Assembly: GCA_034509425.1 (NCBI GenBank)
Contig: JAVTVJ010001125.1
Span: 124,001 to 188,000 of the forward strand
Direction: 5' to 3'
DNA: 64,000 bases
Origin: Eopsaltria australis
Lineage: Eukaryota > Chordata > Aves > Passeriformes > Petroicidae
Under the pieces are notes generated by a model. That model ran no database searches and was not told where the DNA came from. It saw only the letters and a program-made list of their open reading frames with translations. Of the stretch, positions 25,660 to 36,600 are shown piece by piece (position 1 is the stretch's first letter; every line of letters starts with the position of its first letter). A program made the translations under genes and the position numbers.

Positions 25660-25880
25660 GTGCGGAGCTGTAAAGCTCCTGTTTGGAGGGGACCCACGCC
25701 CCTACTTTGTGCGGAGCCTGAAAACTCCTGTTACGTGGTGTTGTGCGGAGCCTAAAACACTCCTGTTTGGAGGGGACCCACACCCCTACTTTGTGCGGAG
25801 CCTAAAAACTCCTGTTACGTGGTGTTGTGCGGAGCGTAAAAAACTCCTGCTTGGAGGGGACCCATGCCCCAATAGTACTC
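25660..25880 (+). repeat. ERV1 leader tandem repeat, about 84-bp unit, 2.6 copies
   Basis: Units start GTGCGGAGC at 25660, 25743 and 25827. Each full unit holds two half-motifs of the form GTGCGGAGC-N(5-8)-CTCCTG, so five GGAG...CTCC stems are possible in a row. The first (GGAGCT/AGCTCC) is a perfect 6-bp stem. The repeats sit in the untranslated leader just before gag, where packaging signals usually lie. Confidence 0.85.
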
Positions 25881-25946
25881 TTGTGTTGTGTCTTGTGTGA
25901 AGTCAGAATTGTCCTAAAGTCAGTCTGTGAGATAGCCTTAGAGAAA

Positions 25947-27449
25947 ATGGTTGTCCTGGGTAGTCAGTGTAAAGACAATGTTTTACTATCTTTTCTTGAA
26001 AAATTTGATAGTCGCCCTGCTCCTCCAGGTCTAGAGTGGGCACAAAGAAATTGGGATAATGACCATGCAATTACCAGTTTGCGAGCTGAAAAAAGGTCTC
26101 GACCAGGCAAGGGTAAATCTGTTGTTTGTGCTGTACTGGGAGCTGCCTTAGCTGCTGCTATAAAAGAAAAATCCCAATTGAACACCAAAAATGCAGAGAC
26201 CCTACATTCCCTGCAAGATTTAGTAAAAGTGCTGCAAAATCAATTAAGAGAGGAAAGGTGTCACTCTGAACAGCTCAGAGCAGCTCTCAGTGAGCATCTG
26301 GAAAATATAAACTTTAGAGAAGCCCATAAGGACCCTTTATATCCTCATCAAGATTTAAAAGAGGCTGAAAAACATTTAGACCAATTAGATATTAAAAAAT
26401 TACGGCCATTGGTTAAAATTGAGTATCAATATGAGGGCATGGATGATGCCTTCCCTTGTATAATTACCAAAGAAATACCCTATACTTCTACTGAATTGGC
26501 TAAATTACAAAAGGAATACAGTCGGACTCAGAAGGAGTCCGAGACAGAATACGTGTGGAGAGTCTCCCTTACGGGAGGAGACTACATCATGCTAACTGAG
26601 GCAGAGTCAGAGGGCTACTGGGGACCTGGGGTCTTCTTAACTACATGTAATAAAAGAGCTCTCTGGTCCCTCACCCAAAGGGCTGCCTACTGGGCTGGGG
26701 GCCTGAGTGCCCTGGAAAGGGGCGACCCAATTGCCATAGTTACTTCTATGGATCAATTGACTGAAAGTGTCCAGAAAGCCGCCTGTCTGCAATTAATGCA
26801 TCAGCGTGTATTAGAACCTGATAAAGGCTCCCCAATGTCCATGCCAGTGGACCCAGATCGCTTGACTCCACTCATACGAGGCCTCCCAGACTCTTTAAAG
26901 ACTCTGGCAATTCACTTGCAAGATCAAATCCAGTCTGCTCTAACTGGTAGTAGTGAGGCCCCCGTCTTTGATCACATGCTCTGTGGCAGGCCAAGGGGAA
27001 AATTGTGGACTTGGGGGGAGGTTGCCCAAGAGCTAATTAATTATGGGAGGCGTTTTGGATCCCCTAATTCAGTACCCTCTAGATCTGAGTCTAAGACTGC
27101 CATCCGTCGGGCTGAGTGGAGAACTACAGCTGCTCACCAGGGAAAGGCACCCAGAAACCTCCCCTCCCCCAGGCGACCACAAAGCCAAAAGGAACAAGTA
27201 CTTGAGAAGCAGGACAGATATGCTCTCTGGATTCAGGGCTTAGAGAAGGGCATTCCCCGAGGCCTCATGGATGGACAGCCTACCCCAATTTTAAAGTTAC
27301 TGATTGAAAGCTGGATGGATTCCTCATCCAAGCCTAACCCTCCCCCATCTACAAGTTCTCCCGAGTCTGGGCCTACTGCTCTGCCCATTGGAGCACTGAT
27401 TGACTTCGGCAGGCAGGAGTCGGGAAACTTCTCAGGCCGTCCCCAGTAA
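25947..27449 (+). CDS. gag: ERV1 Gag polyprotein
   Basis: Open frame of 500 codons. I place the start at the ATG at 25947 (context GAAAATGG), since the longer frame to 25827 begins inside the leader repeats without an ATG. Residues about 75-115 are rich in regularly spaced Leu, Glu and Gln (HSLQDLVKVLQNQLREE) and should form a coiled coil. The centre has a capsid-like block (WRVSLTGGDY...EAEGYWGPG type) and 'LTPLIRGLPDSL'. The C-terminus is proline-rich. There is no CX2CX4HX4C knuckle. That architecture fits ERV-L/Fv1-like Gag more than gamma- or betaretroviruses; this is family inference. It is structural: assembly of virus-like particles. It is the only fully intact ERV1 gene. Confidence 0.85.
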   Translation: MVVLGSQCKDNVLLSFLEKFDSRPAPPGLEWAQRNWDNDHAITSLRAEKRSRPGKGKSVVCAVLGAALAAAIKEKSQLNTKNAETLHSLQDLVKVLQNQLREERCHSEQLRAALSEHLENINFREAHKDPLYPHQDLKEAEKHLDQLDIKKLRPLVKIEYQYEGMDDAFPCIITKEIPYTSTELAKLQKEYSRTQKESETEYVWRVSLTGGDYIMLTEAESEGYWGPGVFLTTCNKRALWSLTQRAAYWAGGLSALERGDPIAIVTSMDQLTESVQKAACLQLMHQRVLEPDKGSPMSMPVDPDRLTPLIRGLPDSLKTLAIHLQDQIQSALTGSSEAPVFDHMLCGRPRGKLWTWGEVAQELINYGRRFGSPNSVPSRSESKTAIRRAEWRTTAAHQGKAPRNLPSPRRPQSQKEQVLEKQDRYALWIQGLEKGIPRGLMDGQPTPILKLLIESWMDSSSKPNPPPSTSSPESGPTALPIGALIDFGRQESGNFSGRPQ

Positions 27450-30400
27450 GTGAGCCGGGGGATGGGCAGTGGAGACAGCTTAGAAGGCTCACAGAAAACT
27501 TACCTTGGGACATGATGATAACCTTTCCTATAGGCCCCCCTAGGACCCCTGTTACTTTCTTGCTTGACACAGGGGCACAAATATCAGCTTTGCAAACTGA
27601 TGATGCTGTACGGTGTGGCATTGTGCCCGACAAAAAAGGACTCATAGTAGCAGATGCATTTGGTAATTTGCAGACACAACCTGCTGCCAAAGTAAAATGT
27701 TGGCTACCAGGGGAGGTCAATATCACTGAAACACTGATGGTTATTGGCCCATTCCCTGTTAATTTGCTAGGCTTAGACATCTTGAAAGGTAAATCCTGGA
27801 TTGATGACAGAGGCAGGCAGTGGTCTTTTGGTTCAGATTTCTCATCACTTCATCTGTTACAAGCTGCCCCCCCTCTGCCTCCTTCAAAGGTAACTAACGT
27901 AAAACATTACCCTTTGCCACTAGGGGCCAGAGAAGGAATTTCCCCTGTAATATCAGATCTAAAGGAAGATGGGATAATTGTTCCCACTCATTCCCCATAC
28001 AATTCTCCTGTATGGCCAGTAAGGAAATCTAATGGAAAATGGCGATTGACAGTAGATTACAGGAAATTAAATGCCAATACAGCACCTTTAACAGCAGCAG
28101 TTCCTAACATCGCTGAATTAATTGCCACGATACAAGAACACGCTCATCCGATTTTAGCCACTCTTGATGTTAAAGACATGTTCTTTATGGTCCCACTACA
28201 AAAAGATGACCAAGAACGCTTTGCTTTTATCTGGGAAGGAATACAATACACATTTACCCAATTACCACAAGGCTACCGCCACTCTCCCACACTGGCACAC
28301 TATGCCCTGGCCCAGGAACTGTCTTTAATTCCAATAGATGAAGAAGTAAAGACCTATCAATACATCAATGATGTACTAATTAGAGGTCCAGACACTGAGA
28401 AAGTAGGAAACACTCAGAACCGCATCATTAAACACCTTGAGAGTGTAGGTTTACAAATACCAGAAGACAAAATCCAGCATCCCTCCCCTGAAGTTAAATT
28501 CCTGGGTATCTGGTGGAAGGGAGGTGCTGTTTGTATCCCTGCTGAAACATTAACCTCACTAGAGCAAGTAAAGATACCAGAGAACAAAAAAGAACTGCAG
28601 CACGTGCTGGGAATTCTAGTCTTTTGGAGAAAACATATCACTGATTTCTCAATCATTGCACGGCCTTTATATGACCTGACACGTAAAAAGGGAAAATAGG
28701 AGTGGGCTCCACTACACAGTAAGGCCTTAAAATTATTAACTTTTGAAGCTGGCATGCATCATGTTTTGGGTCCTTTGCATCCTACAGATCCTTTCCTTGT
28801 AGAATGGGGCTTTGCCTTCCATGGTTTGTCAGTCCACATGTGGCAGAAAGGACCTGAGGCTCCCCCTCGCCCCATTGGATTCTACTCTAGGAGTTTCAAA
28901 GATGCTGAAAGAAGGTACTCTGATTGGGAAAAGGGGCTGTTTGTGGTCACTTGCATTACAAGAAGCAGAAAAAATCCTCCACCAGCAGCCTATCCTGCTC
29001 AGGGGACCATTCAGAGTACTGAAGATTGTGCTTAGTGGCACCCCCCCACCTGCAGGAGTTGCACAGCGAGAAACCGTCAGAAAATGGTATGCCCAAATTA
29101 AGCACTACTCTCTGAGCAGAGAAATTGAAGAGGGAACCCCTAAACTCCTAGAAATTTGAGACCCTCTTCCTGAATCTCTTGATATTAAACCTCCTCCCTC
29201 TGTCATTAACCCAGCCCCTCCCTATTCTTCTGACCTAACTAATGTTTGGTTCACAGATGCATCAGCAAAAAGAGAAAGAAAGATGTGGAAATACAGAGCA
29301 GTAGCCCTCCGAGTGGATAGTGAGGGGGACAGAATTGTTTCAGAGGGAGAAGGTAGTGTACAAGTGGGGGAACTGGTGGCAGTTTGGAGTGTCATTACCC
29401 AGAAAGTGTGCAATCAACATTCCCTATACATCTACACTGACTCATATGCAGTATTCAAAGGATGTATTGAGTGGTTCCCTTTCTGGGAACAAAATAACTG
29501 GGAAGTCAACCGGGTTCCAATTTGGGAAAAAGGGAAATGGAAAGACATTCTAGGAATTGCTAAAAATCACCAAATCTTTGTGGGGTGGGTTGCAGCCCAC
29601 CAAAATAATGACACTTTATCACACCAGTTTAACAACCAGGTAGACTCCCTCACCCGTTTAGCCCCCTTAGCAGTAGAAATGGAAAATGAAAGTTGGGAGC
29701 ATCTATTAGAGCAGCTACATGTCAAACGGGGACACTCAGGGATTAAAGATTTGCTGAGAGAAGCTAATAGTCGAGGATGGCCGGTAACCAAAGAACAGCG
29801 TTCTACTGTAATAACTGCATGTGGGGAATGCCGTACCCGTTTTGACCGGCACCCCTTACAAGACCCTCCACTGCACTTGAGGGAGGGAAAAGGACTGAGG
29901 GATGTCTGGCAAGTAGATTACATTGGTCCTTTCAGGAGATCAAATGGGAAAACACATGTATTAGTTGGAGTAGAAACAATTTCTGGATTGACACAAGCTG
30001 CAGCAGTATCAAAAGCAACCGGGGAAAATACTATTAAGAATTTGCAGCTGTGGTTCAGCTGTTTGCCAAAGCCTAAATCAATACAATCTGATAATGGCAG
30101 TCACTTCACTGCAAAAGCAGTACAGGATTGGGCCAAAGCTGAAGGTATGCAGTGGGTATTCCACACCCCCTACTACCCTCAAGCCAATGGCATAGTAGAA
30201 AGGACCAATGGTCTACTGAAACGGTTCCTCAAACCACATGAACCCAGATGGGCAGATCGCATTTGGGATGCAGTGACCAAAATAAATGACCGATGGGGGG
30301 TAAACGGATGCCCCCGACTTACCGCTTTTTGTCCCACTGCCCCTACAATAGTTCCTGATTCTCTGAGTCCAGCTAATCCTAAAACTCCCACACAGCACAC

Positions 30401-30548
30401 AGGACAGCCCATGCTGGTGAAACTCCCCACCATTGGCCAGATGCCACTGGTTTTAAAAACTCCATTGAATAAATACACTTGGATAGCAACGGATGCTCAC
30501 AACAAAGAGCATAAAATCAGTAGTAGATGGATTATCCCATCCTTTTAA
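27404..30548 (+). pseudogene. pol: ERV1 Pro-Pol polyprotein, broken
   Basis: Protease, reverse transcriptase, RNase H and integrase in one -1 frame behind gag. The protease motif LLDTGA has its Asp at 27566. RT motifs LDVKD and LPQGYRHS are present, but the active site reads YIND (Asn codon 28367-28369) instead of YxDD. Breaks are a TAG at 28697-28699, a shift from this frame to the next near 28951, and a TGA at 29157-29159. The 3' part from about 28951 to 30548 holds RNase H (WFTDAS, YTDSYAV) and integrase with CxxC at 29818 and D,D-35-E at 29916, 30090 and 30198. No dUTPase was seen. Confidence 0.88.
27422..27465 (+). promoter_or_regulatory. ERV1 gag-pol -1 ribosomal frameshift signal
   Basis: The heptamer GGGAAAC (27422-27428) sits in the gag phase as G-GGA-AAC, 18 bases before the gag stop TAA (27447). 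The pro-pol frame is the -1 frame and is open from 27404. After an 8-base spacer, CCGTCCCC (27437-27444) can pair with GGGGATGG (27458-27465), one G-U included, with the gag stop in the loop. Confidence 0.8.
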
Positions 30549-30593
30549 CCTGGTTCGAGAGTGAACCGAGTTTCTTTTTTCTGATCTTTTACA

Positions 30594-30595
30594 GG
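30594..30595 (+). promoter_or_regulatory. ERV1 env splice acceptor
   Basis: Pyrimidine tract TTTCTTTTTTCTGATCTTTTACAG ends at 30594, between the pol stop and the env ATG. This is where a subgenomic env mRNA would be spliced. Confidence 0.72.
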
Positions 30596-30653
30596 TGGAA
30601 ATCTAAACTCGAAAGGAAGAAGAAAAAAGCCTTTGCATGATTTATACCCCACC

Positions 30654-32630
30654 ATGCCTTGTCATTTCATTTCTCGGAATAATTGTAGCTTTAGTATGTG
30701 GGTCCTGTTCTTTTTGTACATATGGATATGTTCACCTGCTGCTGAGACTAGAGAGCCAATCACAGGGAATGGAAGCCGTAATTCTACAAACCTTGCATGG
30801 GAATTAATTCTGGGGTTCACGCGCCTTTGGAATCAGACTGACCAAGGGATTTGTGTGGCTCTTCCCCTCTCTGCAGAGCAGGGCCTAAGATTTTTTGTGA
30901 CCCCTACAGATCTTTCAATCAATTTAAGTGAACCACAACGTTGGGAAAGACCTTACACTTTCATACCTATCCCTTGGTGGTTGAAAGTTAAACTACTTTT
31001 AAAATGGAGAACCCACTATCTATTAATTGAGGGAACCTCCGAGGTTGTGGAGCGCCCCCGTTTCCCACACCAAGTAGAACTTAATGATACATACTTTGCA
31101 TATCATAATAATGAGCAAGAGTTTAACAGTCGGGATATGTTTAATATGTCTCATCCAAAAGTCAGCATTTCACTGGGCCCCGGAGAAACTGGCATACCTG
31201 AGGGAGCTGGGGAAAGTACATTGCGGCCAGGAATATATCAAATTCCTAAATCCCTAACTAATAAGGCCCCTTGTCAATCTTTCCCCTTTGATCCCATCTT
31301 TCACCCATTAAGGCAACCAGATTATTATGAAGCACCATATGTGCTAACGGTTAACTTTTCATGGTGCATAGAATTACCCAGCAGAGCCAGAACATTACCT
31401 ATACACTCTATATGTGGATGTGGTCAAGAGAGAACCCTACCTTAAAACCTTTAAAGTATGTGAACACCCCCCCTCAGCGAGCCCATTCGGGCTTATTCCA
31501 GTGTGCAAAAGTAATCAATTGTACTACAGGTCCTGGAGACCCCCTTGAGACCTGGTTAATTGAAAAGATACGTGTCTTAATACATGACATGCGCATCTGT
31601 TAGAGATATCCCTCTATGGGTTTTAAAAATCAAGACCCGCTGTGTAATTCTACGGCTAATTCCAAGAAGTACTGGGCCCACATCCAACAGGCACAGTATT
31701 GTGGGATACCTCCTACCCACTACCCATTAAAAAATATTTCAATCACATCATCTCCCCAAATGTATTTGATAGATTATAATGACACCTGGACTTGCAAGAC
31801 AAGCAACTACCCTGCACCGCTTGGGTTAGCTTGGGGATGTTCTGATGGAAGATTTTATTCACGGTTAAGTTTAACCCAACATGCTGGTTTAAGGTGTGGG
31901 ATAGTACTCCCGTCCATTTGCCCAAATCGAGTTCTTCCACTATTCATTAGCAGGAAGAACACGGCGAGAACTATACTCCCCTGAACAAGTCCATAAATGG
32001 ATCAACAACCTATACGCCCCAGATTATTACACGGTAGGACAAAAAATAGCCTTGGGATTTAGGATAGTCTTTACACCCTACTCAGTTATCAGACAGCACC
32101 AATGGGCTCTGGAAAATCTCACATGGCAGGTGCATACCCTCAGTGATTGGACCAGGTATGGAGAGCTTAACTTGCAAGTCCAACAAGTGTCAAAAATGGA
32201 TTTACAAAATCGTTTAGCATTAGATATGTTGTTACTAAAAGAGCAAGGTGTATGTGGAATGTTAAAGCTTACTGAAACTGAATGTTGTATTACTGTTCAC
32301 AATGCCACAGTGTCAATTGAAGAGGCTCGAGCCAAGATAAAAGAAATTGCTGATCAAACATCAGAACTTTTCCAATCGCTCCAACCCAAAGACTGGTTTC
32401 AAGGAGCAGACCCCAACTCCTGGCTGATGTCCATACTCCAGTCTTTAGGACTAACAGGCTGGGGACAATGGCTAATGAAAATTGGATTAATGATTGCAAT
32501 TGGATTTATATTCTTAATGGTTGGGATAGCTATTGTATGCTGCATGATTACCCGTATTATTGCTTCTGCTTCTTCTATCTTTTCTCCTACTATCCGCTAT
32601 GTACGTATCACCCCCGTAGACAACCCATAA
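30654..32630 (+). pseudogene. env: ERV1 Env, broken, gamma-type
   Basis: The start is the ATG at 30654 (CACCATGC). A signal peptide follows (MWVLFFLYIWICSPA region), then a surface subunit with many Asn-X-Ser/Thr sites. The frame shifts near 31375, meets a TAG at 31601-31603, and shifts again at about 31850-31940. The last frame has RTRR (31956-31967), a furin-type cleavage motif. A transmembrane subunit follows with [11 protein letters not shown], then C-X9-CC (32253, 32283, 32286), then a membrane helix at about 32470-32550 and a short tail. The usual gamma-type spacing is CX6CC, so this spacing is odd. No intact envelope could be made from this copy. Confidence 0.83.
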
Positions 32631-32685
32631 ACTGAAGATCACCGAGAAAGAGACATTAATTACAATGTTTGAGTCACGGGGTGCG

Positions 32686-33553
32686 TGTCAGAGACTGAAA
32701 ATAGTTCATGCCTCAAACATTGATATAAAGTTTTGATCAGAGAAGCTTCCCTGAAGATACCTGACTGGGACTTTGGACTGAGCTAAACTGCTGAGATTAG
32801 ATAAAGGGAAAAGCCTATTGTTTCACCATCTCAGTCTAAAGGAAAGGAATTCGTCCACAGAAGCTGAAGTCACCAGCTGTACGGAGAATCATTTCCGGCT
32901 GAGTTTGGGGTGGGGGGCAAAGCACAGCTCACAGAAGCCACGTTTACACAGCCTTAGCCTCCCCCAGCTGAAGGGGGGAAGAGGATGGCGTAACCTCTGA
33001 TCAGAGGCAATACACACGCATCCTCCAGTACACAAACTGGCCCAGCTGTGAAGCCTTCCCAACCCCACAAGCCACATCCACGGGACTCTCACGTGAGAGG
33101 CAGCTGAGGGGGAGTCACAATCTATCACAGACCCCTCAAAGTGCTCCCCAGACGCCTTGCACCACAGGACTGCACGTGATGCAAGCAGAGTCTGCAGCTA
33201 GAGGCTGCCCCCTCCCCCAGGGGGACATGCCTGGACACTTCCACCTGGCCTGAGTGTATATTAACCCATGGCACTCTGTGCTTTTGGGGGGACTTCCATC
33301 ACCGAGACCACCCGAAGAGGACATCAGGACACCAGCAGGACCCACGGAGTGGTGATACTTCTTTGTCCCTGTCCCTCTCTGTCCCAACCCCCATCTTTCT
33401 CTCTACTCCCCCTTTTCTCCCTTCTTCTCTCTCTCTCTCTCTCTCATATTTACTATCAAATAAAACCCATACTATTGATTGGCATATGGTCTTGCTTGTA
33501 CCTTAATTTGGGCAGAGGTATCTCTAAAGAATTTTAATAATTAGATCTTAACA
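32686..33553 (+). repeat. ERV1 3' LTR
   Basis: 868 bp, same ends as the 5' LTR; poly(A) signal at 33459-33464. It follows the env stop by 55 bp. There is no clear polypurine tract at its border. Confidence 0.95.
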
Positions 33554-33558
33554 GTGAG

Positions 33559-33633
33559 GGGTGGCTGAAATTGGCTTTTCTAGAGGAGATCCCCTCGGAG
33601 GTTTCCTCCTAAAATTTGCCCTAAACCAGGACA
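33559..33633 (+). mobile_element. Solo LTR F, right part
   Basis: The last 75 bp of LTR F, ending CTAAACCAGGACA, followed by the F target duplication ACTAG (33634-33638). The GTGAG at 33554-33558 is the duplicate made by ERV1. Confidence 0.82.
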
Positions 33634-33638
33634 ACTAG

Positions 33639-36600
33639 CAACACTAGATTTCCACTAATGCAAAAGAATTCATTATGGTATTAAAAGTTAAGGTTTCCAG
33701 GCTCTTCCAGCATGTCTGGGATTCCCCTCTTGAGCTAAATCATCAGTTGTGGAGGAGGGCCTGGAAGCCAGTAGAACTAAACTGATACAAAGCAAGTATG
33801 AAGGTGGAATCCAGACGTGAGTGCATTTGATAAAACCAAACCCACATGTGTTCTCAGAAAAAGTATGTGGCCAAGATCAGGGAAAACATCACGAGACACA
33901 AGGTACTTGGAACAGCAATTTTACTTGCAGGAAACATGCTTAAGGTCTGAATGCAGGCCAGGTATTTCACAAAATTTTTGACATTGTTCAGCTTTGTAAT
34001 GGATGCCTTCTCATCATCCCTGAGCTATACAGACTCCAAAGGACAAGGAGTTTGGCTGTGGTCTGGAAATTGTTGGCAGAGAGTTTTTACATATTTTCCC
34101 CTGTCTTTTTAAACTCTTTTATTTCTGTATGAATAACTAATCAGTGATTCAAGTTTTCAAACTTGAAAAATAAATAACAGAAGCATTTGTCTGTCTTCAT
34201 TGCTAACCATAGCACATTCATCCTAGTATTAGGAAAAAATGTATGCATGTATTCTGATTCAAAGATATTGATTCACCCTTCATTAAGTGAATAAAGAATT
34301 GATAGGCAGGGTTAATCTAACATGTCACATTGAGAAAAAAAGGGTACTGACAAGAAATTCCAGACAAGGTCAGACTTTCAACAGTAGACAAATAAGTTAT
34401 GTAAATATGTTATCTGACTACTTGCACCATATGCCAAGAATGTTTAATATTCACAGACAATGAAATACATTTGAATCAGAGCAGTCTTGTTGATTCTGGT
34501 AATAAATTTAAGAGCTACTGAAACAACAGACAATAATTTAAAAAATTAACCCATTTCACACAACTCTTGAAAGATTTCAAATAAAAATTTCAATGATGGC
34601 AAGTCCACAGATCCAATAAGTAGCCTTACAAGACCATGAGAAGAGGCAAGAAGAAACAAAGTGGAGATGCTAAAGCATTAAATCAGCTTAGAGGAGGAGT
34701 ACACCACAGCTCTGGCTTCTGCTCCTCTAGACAACAGGAGAATGCACCAGATGCATGTTAGGGATAAATCATGCTAACCTGATTGCCATGCCTTTAGATG
34801 TTTATCTGATGCACTTAATATACAGCTTAATTAAATTATCAGGTTTGATAAGCATGATTCTTGCAACATTGGCCTGGTCTTGGCCTTACAGTCAATTTGC
34901 ACATATTTAGCAGCAATCCCCAGAAGTACTGCTCTCAAGAACTAGTGATTCCTACTGAGCTTAGTGACAAAGGCAAAGATCATCTCATATGAAGTTCCTG
35001 ACTTACAAGATAGATTCTAGGATTCTTTCTTAGACAGAACTGTACATGCCACATGTACACACAAGAAGAAACACTGACCACTTGGTATGATTTAACTGTG
35101 AGGTCCACAGAAGGTTCAGGCCTAGAAATGAATGACAACCATCTTACACAAAACTCAGCTTACCACTAACATTCTTGTGCTCCTTATATATTGGCCTCTA
35201 GCAGATGAAACCCAAGAAAGGGTCACTGAGAAGTACTTTTCCTCTCCCTATGACGAACTGTGAAATGCTTAACCAACATATGAGGCAACAAATAATTCTC
35301 AGGGCATGTCTCTATTTAAAAAGCCCCTGAGATCACTTGGCGTTTGATGCGCCTTCAGCTAGGTTCTATCTGTCTATAGCACATCCTCTTCTGCAGCCTT
35401 ACCTGTGATGTATTAAACACAAGTAAGCCCATGTTTGTTCTTTACCTAACTGTTGGACTTTCCCTACAGGCTGTGTTGATGTTAGGATGAGGACCTCTGA
35501 AGACTGCAGGTAAGTACATTCCCTGTAGGGCTCACACAACTCCTGTCGGATGTTTCACTAAAGCAGATGTTTGAATGTTATCAGAAAGGTGTCTAAGATC
35601 TAAACACTCTTTAGAGAAAAAGGAGAGAAGGCAGGACTTTCAAGAGGATGATTTTGCTTATCTGCTGTAGACAATTGAAGATTAAATGGGTCATCCTCAT
35701 GAAAAATTCCTCTTGGGGGGTGGAGGAGATATATTAAGTTAAGCAAAAGATGTCCTTTGTTTCCAAGACACACTCAGAGTTTCCTCCAAGAAATGGTTTA
35801 TTGATAGTTTTGATACCATCTGGTACCTTGCAGAAGACTGGAATTATGTACTTTCAAAGCCAGGAGAGAAATCCAATAAAAGATGCTTATTTTCACTCTG
35901 ATACATGAACAGGGAGGAAAAACCTTCTGTCTTCAGACGGGAGCTAGAGTTTATATGCACAGATACCATTATTTTAAACTCTTCCCTGTTTTCTGCTTCC
36001 TTCATTTACACCACAAATCTTATACATTAGTTATAGAAGAGAAAGACTAGTCTAAGAGTCAGGATTTAAAACAGGACTGTGTGTTAAAAGAATTTACCAA
36101 GCAGTTATTTTCTGAATTTCTTTCTTCATTGCTTTTGGTAGGAAAAGCTTTACCAATGGAAAAATGGTGAATTCTTACACTCACTGCTTCAAAAAAAAGA
36201 AAAAAAAAATTAAAAATTATTTGTATACTTTCTTTTCATTCAGTATCCTTCAAAAAGAGGAGCTTCCTTCACTGGCTAGGAAGATTACAAGAAAACCAAC
36301 TATATATACATATATTTTTCCACACCTCAGCAAAACTCCTGATTACTACATGATTACTCCTTACTTGGTATCTGCCAAACCTCCTGCTTCCTTCATCATT
36401 CTGATAATAGTTTATTTATATATCAATTATATTTTATGTCCTTTTTTATCTGAAATTTCCTTTTATCGAACAGCAAATCAGCCATCTTTTTCAAAATTGG
36501 AATTCACATATTCAGCCAAAAAAATAGGAGCTATGGGCCGTTCACAAAGTAGCAACACTTTCAGCTGACCCAAAATATTAATCAAACTGCTACTCATTTG

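Larger units (their letters stand above)
24438..33553 (+). mobile_element. ERV1: complete provirus with two LTRs
   Basis: The 9.1-kb provirus has 5' LTR, tRNA-Ser primer site, leader repeats, gag, pro-pol, env and 3' LTR, and a 5-bp duplication GTGAG. The LTRs differ by about 10 substitutions in 862 bp plus small indels, so the insertion is fairly young. Gag is open. Pol has one stop, one frameshift and another stop; env has at least two frameshifts and a stop. Pol resembles class III (ERV-L/ERV-S type) by its 'LPQGYRHSPTLAH' block, and Gag lacks a zinc knuckle. Env is gamma-type. It is antisense to ITGA9 in a 28.6-kb intron. Confidence 0.92.

Noticed and set aside
36164..36568. 134-codon plus-strand open frame
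   Set aside because: Low-complexity Lys/Ile/Tyr-rich text from AT-rich DNA, begins in a poly(A)-like run; no domain.
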